Part shown: piece by piece, positions 57,101-64,000 of the stretch
Position numbering within the stretch: position 1 is the stretch's first letter
How the letters are laid out: the number at the start of each line of letters is the position of its first letter
From: Seriola aureovittata
Taxonomy: Eukaryota > Chordata > Actinopteri > Carangiformes > Carangidae
DNA: 64,000 bases
Direction: 5' to 3'
Assembly (NCBI RefSeq): GCF_021018895.1
Contig: NC_079364.1
Coordinates: 11,673,885-11,737,884 of the forward strand
Notes under the pieces: model-generated
Databases searched by the model: none
What the model was told of the DNA's origin: nothing
Seen by the model: only the letters and a program-made list of their open reading frames with translations
Translations under genes and position numbers: made by a program

Positions 57101-60100
57101 CAGCAAAAAAAGAGAAGATTATAGTCTTATGTTAAAATTATATTGAAACACTAACAAGAAAATCTTTACTTTTATATATGTTTTTGGCAGCAGATGTAAC
57201 ACTGTATGTGAAGTGGTAAGAAATTCACCCTGCTCAGGCCAATAGTGGAAAATACTATAGTACTTAAAGGAGCCACAGAGCAAGAAACTTAATTTCTTTC
57301 CGCTTCCATTTTTTATGGAGAAGTTTTTTTATCTATAAAGGATAAATTATTTGTTGTTGTGATAACACAGCTGTAAAAATAAAAATGATTTACTCATAGT
57401 ATTGAAAACCACTGTGGACCTTTAAAATCTTTGTCTCTATTACTCTAATTGGCCTTATCATTTCAGCAGTACCCATCCCTTGTGTTCTTTCAATGCCGTG
57501 CCATTTTCATTCTGAATGCCTGATCAGTATCTCACACAAGGAAACATCAGCAGTTTAGCTGGTCTGGTTGAAGAGCAGTTTCTCTTATTCGCAAAGCTAA
57601 ACATCCTGTATGTCACGTTTAAGACTAAACTACATACGGGCTCTGAAACACCAAACTGTGGGGCATGATTGTGCCCTGTGTGGCAGAATGTAGGTTTTGC
57701 AGTGTGTCCGGCACTGCTGGCTATAGTCAGCCTTTATCAGCAACTGTTGAGCCGATTCAGCAAACTGAATCAGCCTCAGTGGCAGTCATCGGGAAGGAAT
57801 TCCCTGACTGGGTGTTCAAACTAAATCTGTTATTTTACACATTTAGTGCAGTTTCTCCTTATTGTTCATCTCCAACTTATATTTGCACTTGCAAAAGACC
57901 ACATGATGTCACTGTCAGTACAAAACAAACTTTACAATGCCACTTGCAACATTTTGTATTCCACACCTATGTTTTGTATGTTCATGGTAGAGATGGGACT
58001 TATAACAGAGGACATGAGGCGATACATCTATGTGTCTTTTGCTTGTGGTAGTTTTTTTTTTTTTAGCTTGGCTTGATGTGTGCCAGGACTCTCAACTGTT
58101 GAAACTGTTCACAGCCTGACCTGTGCAGATGGTCTCCACCAGTTTGGGGTCATGCTGGGCTCCGAGCAGGGACTGGTAGTATCCTGGGTTCTTCTCTAAC
58201 TGGTCTTGAGCCCCACTGGCTGCCATCCAAATCAGAGCTCGGTGCTCATTGGGAATCCCCTTACGCACATAACGCTTTACTGAAGGAGAGGGGGAACATT
58301 TCAGTTTAATCCCCACTTTTATTTCATGCAAGACTCTCTCCTTGAGCAAATCTGGGTGTGTGTTCAGTTTTCACACTTACATTTTACATTCTTCTGCACC
58401 TTGCTTTTGCCCTTCAGTAGTTTGGACCATTTGATGGACCGTCGGGTGAGCACAACTAGATACTCAGACATGAGCTCCTCATATGACTCATAATCAAAGT
58501 CCTCTGAGCGCTCAAAGCCATATGGATCCACCCTGGGCCAAAAAGCACAAGGTTAGAAACTGTTAACATGATGAAACACTTTAAAGGACTGTTTTCAGTC
58601 AGTATATCACAATAAACATCAGAATTGCCAAACATTCACATCATAGCACTATAAACCTCAAACAACAATCTTTAGTAGCACGTGTCTCTACGTTACCTAC
58701 ATCTACTATCTGGTTCTAGATGAAAAAGTTGTGGGTGTAGGTAGCTCAACCTAATGCCTTTAGGTAACACGATAATCTTCCTGCAGCTTAACCCTTTCAT
58801 GAGAACAAAGTCATCCTAGCAGAAAAAAAGCACCTACAGACCAGCAGTGTGGTAGGATACTAGATCTGTTTTGAACATGTTCAAGCACAACAGACCTTCC
58901 AGCATGTAACCCCCTTACTATGTACCAAAAACAATCCATGCTTTAACTGGTGTGGCTGTGCAAATACTGGGTGAAAATAAGTATCACTATGCAAGATTTT
59001 GTTCCTCATCAGGGAATGTCCTTGTTGGCAAAACAAAAGCAAGGGTTCACACTGGATGTTTCAGGGTAGAGTTTGTGAATGTGGCACCTGATTTCAGGTG
59101 TTGGTTTGGGTTATCAATGTTTGTTTGAACAGTGCAACAGCCCTCCTTCTCATTGAAAATAATCATTTATGAGTTATGTATTGATTTCACATATCTACAA
59201 AAAAGCCACAATGCTTAAGCCTAAGTCTATATGTAGATAAAGTGGATTAACTGCACTATTTCAAGTGCAATTCCACTGAAGTCCAATATACACTCAGTTG
59301 CCAGTTTATTAAGTTCACCTTGATAAACAGTCTTATACAACTGCCCTGTAATAATCTAACCTTCATGAAGGTTGTAATGTTCAGTTTTCTTTTAGAGAGG
59401 TGCTGATTAAACTTTATGAAGGGTGTCTCTTAAATTTAGTGTACCCTTATGAATATAAAAGTGGTGAAAACAATGTTATACTTGGAATTGTTTTTATCTA
59501 GTCTGTCCTTAATGATATTAATGTGTCTATAATACCAGAAACCCCACTGAAATTCAACAGAACCAGAAACTACAGCTTCCAAATTGTCCATTATATTAAA
59601 TTAACACCACGCTAAGACAACAACAAAAAGCTAACATTATACAGGAGGATTTATTATAAAGCTGTTGTATCAGACTGCATTAGTAGTATCCAATAAATGT
59701 AATCTGAGATAAACCGCTTTGTTACCTATATGCACAAACATTAGTTAGTTATATTGGTACATTTTGAAAATTCTAAAATTTTATTTGAATTATCATTTAT
59801 CCAATTTCTAATGAGCATACAACAGCAGGCAAGTGCAAAACTCCTAAAGAAGAAATACAACTCTGTAAATCAGATTATTCATCACCTGAGTCCATTTATT
59901 CAAGAGACCTATGAAATGCAGTCTGTCCGGAGTAAACAGAGTACAATAATTTTGCATTATCCTAGCAAAGTTGGATTGCCAACCAGGCAAAGTCGGCACC
60001 TGCCCAGGGAACCCAGACACTTAGGGGGCCCAGAACCTCCAGGTTTACTCTACTCCTGACTACATAATTTGATTACTCACAGATTTGTTAGAAATGTGTA

Positions 60101-60981
60101 CCACTTGAAGTACAGCTATGACCAGTCGCCCATCCTTCATCTTCAATTATTTTCACTATCAAACTGAGTTAAATTCTTTAATAATTAATTTATTGTTCAG
60201 TGAATAAAATGTCTATCATTATTTCCCGAAGCGCAAGTTAACATATTTAAATTACTTCATTTTGTCTGACCAACAGTAAAAAAAAAAAAACCCCCCAAAG
60301 ATGCTAAGTTAACTATCAAAGAAAACTTGAAAATATTCACAATTGAGAAGATGGGACAAGTGAATTTTTGACACTGTGCTTAACCCAATAATGAATTATC
60401 AAATTTGATTTGTGGCAATTCATTCAATGGCAGCCAGTTAATGGACTGATGAACTTCTCATCTCAGCTCTAGAGCATTGGTTGGTTTTGGTGCCAAAAGA
60501 AACAATAAAACTACCATCTATAGTAGGCGATCAACGGGGGCCCACAACATTTTTTGCTCCAGGACCCTTGAAGGAGATTAATCCAGCCATGATCCCAACA
60601 AATGATATTCCACTGAAAATTACTTTTTTGGGGGGAAAAAACTACAAATAACCTCCAACCGTTATCGAGATATGTTGAAATACAACACGTACAAGTAGCT
60701 GTAACGGCTAGAGTAACGGTCGTAAGTAGTTAGCTAACGTTTCTGTTTACAGGAACTTCCAGGAATAAAGTAATCACCTGTTTCAGAATTTACTTATCTC
60801 GTAAGTTACTAAAGTACTGTTGACTTTCCACAATAGATAAAATATGGTTTTAAATGTTTTAACAGGCTGGGTTAAACGTTAAAGCCCAACGTTAAGTTAG
60901 CTAACGTTACCTGTCCACTCTGTCTTTAGCTCTACCGTCAGTGGAGCGGGTCCGGTTAGTCGCCTTGTTATTCCTCTCCAT
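54162..60981 (-). CDS. grtp1: GRTP1, growth hormone-regulated TBC protein 1, Rab GTPase-activating protein (8 coding exons)
   Basis: This is a TBC-domain protein (also called TBC1D6) predicted to speed GTP hydrolysis by Rab GTPases; its Rab target is not settled. Exons in transcript order are 60911-60981, 58381-58532, 58121-58279, 56890-57014, 56023-56119, 55482-55654, 54343-54528 and 54162-54254. All phases join, giving 351 residues (human 336). Visible are the family N-terminus (VDPYGFER, LTRRSIKWSKLL) and RYVRKGIPNEHR at the start of the TBC domain. The arginine finger is Arg131 in TDLNRTFPDN and the glutamine finger is Gln169 in GYCQGMNFIAG, so catalysis should be intact. The domain closes with RWFICLYIDILPVE and RIWDCLFYEGSKILFR. 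The start is the first ATG of a CpG-rich first exon. Position after lamp1 matches human GRTP1. Confidence 0.94.
55359..55396. mobile_element. Tc1-like terminal fragment in grtp1 intron 6
   Basis: This is nearly the same phrase as at 18437-18475 (AAGTGGTTTCAGACTTTTGG, then CCCCACTGTATAT). It fits the outer end of a Tc1/mariner element next to a TA target. No transposase remains beside it. Confidence 0.55.
59288..59420. repeat. fish repeat with CACTCAGTTGCCAGTTTATTAAG start
   Basis: The opening phrase is close to the CACTCAGTGGCCACTTTATTAGG head of a repeat found throughout teleosts. The remainder decays into AT-rich DNA. It lies in the first intron of grtp1. Confidence 0.45.
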
Positions 60982-61560
60982 CGCCTCTTCTGCTCCGGTG
61001 ATATCCTGAAAATCCGTGCTAGAGTCTCACCATGTATCCGCCGTGTTCTTTTTCTCCAAAAACAGAGCAAAAATTTACAACAAAGATTAATCTCGAAGTC
61101 ACAGTTTAAGTTGAGGTAAGTTAGCGTTCACTTTCTCCATGTTTGCGTGCTCTCCGGGACGACACGCTGCTGCTTTTTTTTTTTCCACACTGGGATTAAC
61201 ATGCTATTCTCGAAGAGGGGAAGCCGTGAGAGGCATGCTTAAGCTGTTTCCACAAACCAAGAACTCGTTTTGGCTCGAATATTTTATCCGCTGATGTTCA
61301 AGCCGTGTGGAGATAGTGGAGTTTGCTGAGCTTTATCGCCATTCACATGCACCTGCTGCTGATAGTCCCCCTCTCCTCGGAGTGCAAGAAACTGTCTGAT
61401 AGCTCTAAACACAACAAACAAACATAACGGCTAGCTAGGTGAATTCTACTCAGTGTAATCCAAATAACTCAAGTCACTTCTACTCCTCTTGTCCGGACTA
61501 CTCCATGGAGGATTTCGGACTCGTGACGTTTGCCCCGGGACACACACGTCAATCAGACCT
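60982..61560 (-). promoter_or_regulatory. grtp1: promoter and 5' UTR region of grtp1
   Basis: CpG frequency is raised through about 60900-61560 compared with both flanks, and the first coding exon lies at its edge. A T-run at about 61174-61184 may be a decayed A-tail read on the other strand. No TATA box is evident. Confidence 0.4.
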
Positions 61561-64000
61561 AATGATGTGTTCAAATAAGTCCCGTAACATCCTACTTTAG
61601 AGCTCTCATGGAATGGCAAAATGTGACTTATGATGCATTCACGAGGCCTTGGATAGAAAAAAGTGGACCTGAAATGATTTTAAATAACTCAGGATAACCC
61701 CCAATATCCATTCCCATTATAACACAACTCAACTCAAGCCCTCTCTACAGACAATACCGTAGACTTACAGGCACTACGTGGACTGCAATGACCTACGCGT
61801 CACTTTAAAATTGTATTGAAGCCACCAGTCATATCTTTACAGTAATGAGCAATAAAACAGTAAATCGTAAAATGAGCCATCTACGAACATGCCAAGTTGT
61901 TGCTGCTTGATGTAAGAATGCTCACTCTGTGGTCCATGAGGAATGACACTTCCCCTGTTTCCCTGTATGTTTACATGCATATATGTGGAAATGACAATAA
62001 ATCTGAACAGGAACTATAAAGTATTAAAGTTGGTAAAACCTATCTATAACCTTACTTTACCCTGAGTCTAACAAGTTATCTTAGCCTTAGCCTTAGCCTT
62101 AGAATATCTACCATTTCACTGTGAACTGTTTATAATTAAGTTCACTTCAATTCTACTATATTTATACCTCAAAAGTAATTGTATGCAGCTCTCTAACCAG
62201 AACACACACAAAACTAGATACATTCAAATACTGTATGTGAAACTGGCAATAAATACATTAATAAATAACGTCAACATGTAACTATAACATTAACATATCT
62301 AACAATCTAAAAAAATACAAAAAGTAATGAAACTGTGCATAAATGCATTAAAAACTGAGAGGCCAACAGCAGAGGAAATAAAGGACTTTGAGTAATGATT
62401 AATTTTACAACATCTAGTTTTAATGTTCAGTGATATACATATTCATAACTTATTCGTATATTGACTGTATATGAGAATACAAAACAATCCCTGTTTGGCA
62501 CTAAGCAACTGCAACAGTGAGAAAAAATAGGCGTTTCAGAACATTTTGTAAAAATATTTAGTATTCTTTTGGTATATAACATATGCACACATTAATGTCA
62601 ACTGTTTACACAGATACAGCCTGCAATGTAGCTGCCATTGGCAACTCCCTCATCATAACCTAGAGTCCCCCATTTGCACTTAACGGTGTAGAATGTCCGA
62701 TAACACGTGAAGGCAGCAAAAATGGTAAGTAGCCGCGCCCTCTTCAGCACAGTCACGTAGCACAGGTAAATACAGGCATCTGTTAACCCGAGCCTCTCCT
62801 GGTCCATTACAATATACCTGGATTCAATACATTTGCTGCATGGGTGTTTTTGTCCTTGAAAATCATTGGAAGTTTGCACATTTAACAGAGAGAAACAATA
62901 ATACTAAATAATCATAATAATAGCAAATGAGGCCAAGGGTTTTTGAAAATAAATGCATGTACTCAAAAATGTGGCCCTCAAATTCCACAGTTTATTTTAG
63001 CTCTTTCTGTCCCAGCATCTGCACTGTTTCACATCTTTAGGGAAACATATGATGAATTAATGATTTTTTTTTTCATTGAACTAATATTATTAAAACATAT
63101 ATGTGTACCGTGTATATTTAAAATGACTTAAAAGTCTTGCACAAGTAAGAATGAAAAAACCTTGGTCTTACTGGAAAAGGTGGTGAGCATCAAAATGAAG
63201 TCACCAGATTTCAATTTGATTATGAGCTAATGAGAAAATCTGGAGCAGAGCTGCAGATACTCCCAATGCTGTCATCCAGCTTAAGGCAGAACTGTTGCAA
63301 AACTCACACTGAGGCTGTTCCTGATGACTCTTTCTTGTAGTAGTTTCTTATTTTAAAAAAGTTGGAAAAGGGAAAATCATGTAGGCCTAGGGATAGAAAA
63401 GTGATTAGTGTAAGTTGTACTCAAAAGAGGCTAAGTAAAGGACACCTCAATTAATCAAGCTGAGAAACTGTTTCACGTATTGTTTGATGTGGCCCTTTTT
63501 GGATTTGTTTGCTGTCAGAAATAACTACATCTTTTAGTTGTAAATTAAAAAAATACAATGATTATAGTGACATAAAGAGCCAACTGTAATCACCACAAAT
63601 CTCCAATATAATTAATGGTGTGGGTGTGTGTATAAAGAAGTGACTATACAGAAATTCACTACATTTGTAGAAAGTCATGCTTAGCCCAGCCTAAATAAAA
63701 TTACTTAAAATTTGATTTATACGTTTCTGCCCTACATACACACATAGACACTCAATAACAACACCATACTTGTCATCAGAATAAGCCTCGGGATAGACAG
63801 ATGATGGATCATAGGCCTTGAGGTTTTATCCTCTTGTGAAAATACCAGACTAAGTCGAAATTAAGACTCATATTTCTGTAGTGATGTAATCCTGCTGGCA
63901 GGCAGGGTTGGAACAGTAAATTGGATGAACCTCCAGCCTCTGACATGTTTGGCACTGCAGTGTGACCATTCAACTGTTTTCAGCAGTTGCCCCTACATGC
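61561..64000. other. noncoding stretch with one unassigned open frame
   Basis: AT-rich, with a few tandem CCTTAG units at about 62082-62101. The only frame that draws attention is at 62598-62879 on the minus strand, listed separately. The last kilobase shows nothing I can support as a gene. Confidence 0.45.
62598..62879 (-). other. unassigned Cys-rich open frame, possible terminal exon
   Basis: This is a 93-codon open frame on the minus strand. It contains the motifs CSKC, CIYLC, FTCYRTFYTVKCKW and a Cys-x-Cys-Val near the stop. A pyrimidine-rich run and an AG (TTTTCAAG) lie at its upstream edge, so it could be a 3' terminal exon. I do not recognise the protein. The GCxCV ending is only loosely like IL-17 cytokines, whose spacing does not fit. 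It may also be chance. Confidence 0.2.

Noticed and set aside
62082..62101. CCTTAG tandem repeat as interstitial telomere sequence
   Set aside because: The unit is not TTAGGG on either strand and only about three copies exist; it is an ordinary short tandem repeat.
62598..62879. IL-17 family cytokine
   Set aside because: The GCxCV ending is similar, but the spacing of Cys and the missing family core (the LRR-like strand followed by a short loop) do not fit.

Overview
The window is nuclear DNA of a vertebrate, and the content points to a percomorph teleost fish. Genes are split into many short GT-AG exons, intergenic DNA is AT-rich with microsatellites, the proteins match vertebrate orthologues closely, and several dispersed repeats are of kinds common in percomorph genomes. 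Exon boundaries were found by hand: conserved protein segments were joined across splice sites and the phase was checked at every junction, so each gene model below is a continuous frame.

Layout, left to right. Positions 1-2984 are AT-rich and noncoding, probably partly fbxl3 3' UTR. fbxl3 (minus, 2985-5829, with a probable noncoding first exon near 7.8 kb) encodes the F-box/LRR subunit that targets cryptochromes. A type II C-type lectin receptor gene (minus, 9257-12821) has a stalk of six 21-residue repeats. Positions 13-18.6 kb are a graveyard of mobile-element relics (Ty3/Gypsy-like, BEL/Pao-like and Tc1-like ends). tgfbrap1 (minus, 22193-30922, 12 coding exons) encodes the Vps3-like CORVET subunit. 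cul4a (plus, 35199-43142, 20 coding exons) encodes the cullin scaffold of CRL4 ligases and contains what looks like a minor-spliceosome AT-AC intron. lamp1 (plus, 45788-52373, 9 coding exons) is preceded by CLEAR-like E-boxes. grtp1 (minus, 54162-60981, 8 coding exons) encodes a TBC-domain Rab GAP. Positions 61-64 kb hold the grtp1 promoter region and then no gene I can name.

The order cul4a - lamp1 - grtp1 matches the human 13q34 block CUL4A-LAMP1-GRTP1, which supports the orthology calls. There is no operon logic here. Two themes recur: ubiquitin ligases (fbxl3, cul4a) and endolysosomal traffic (tgfbrap1, lamp1, grtp1). I see no reason to read this as more than ancestral linkage. I found no CRISPR array, rRNA, tRNA or convincing novel multi-gene system. 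The most unusual items are the AT-AC intron in cul4a, the repeat stalk and uninterrupted lectin domain of the C-type lectin gene, and the CLEAR-like sites at lamp1.
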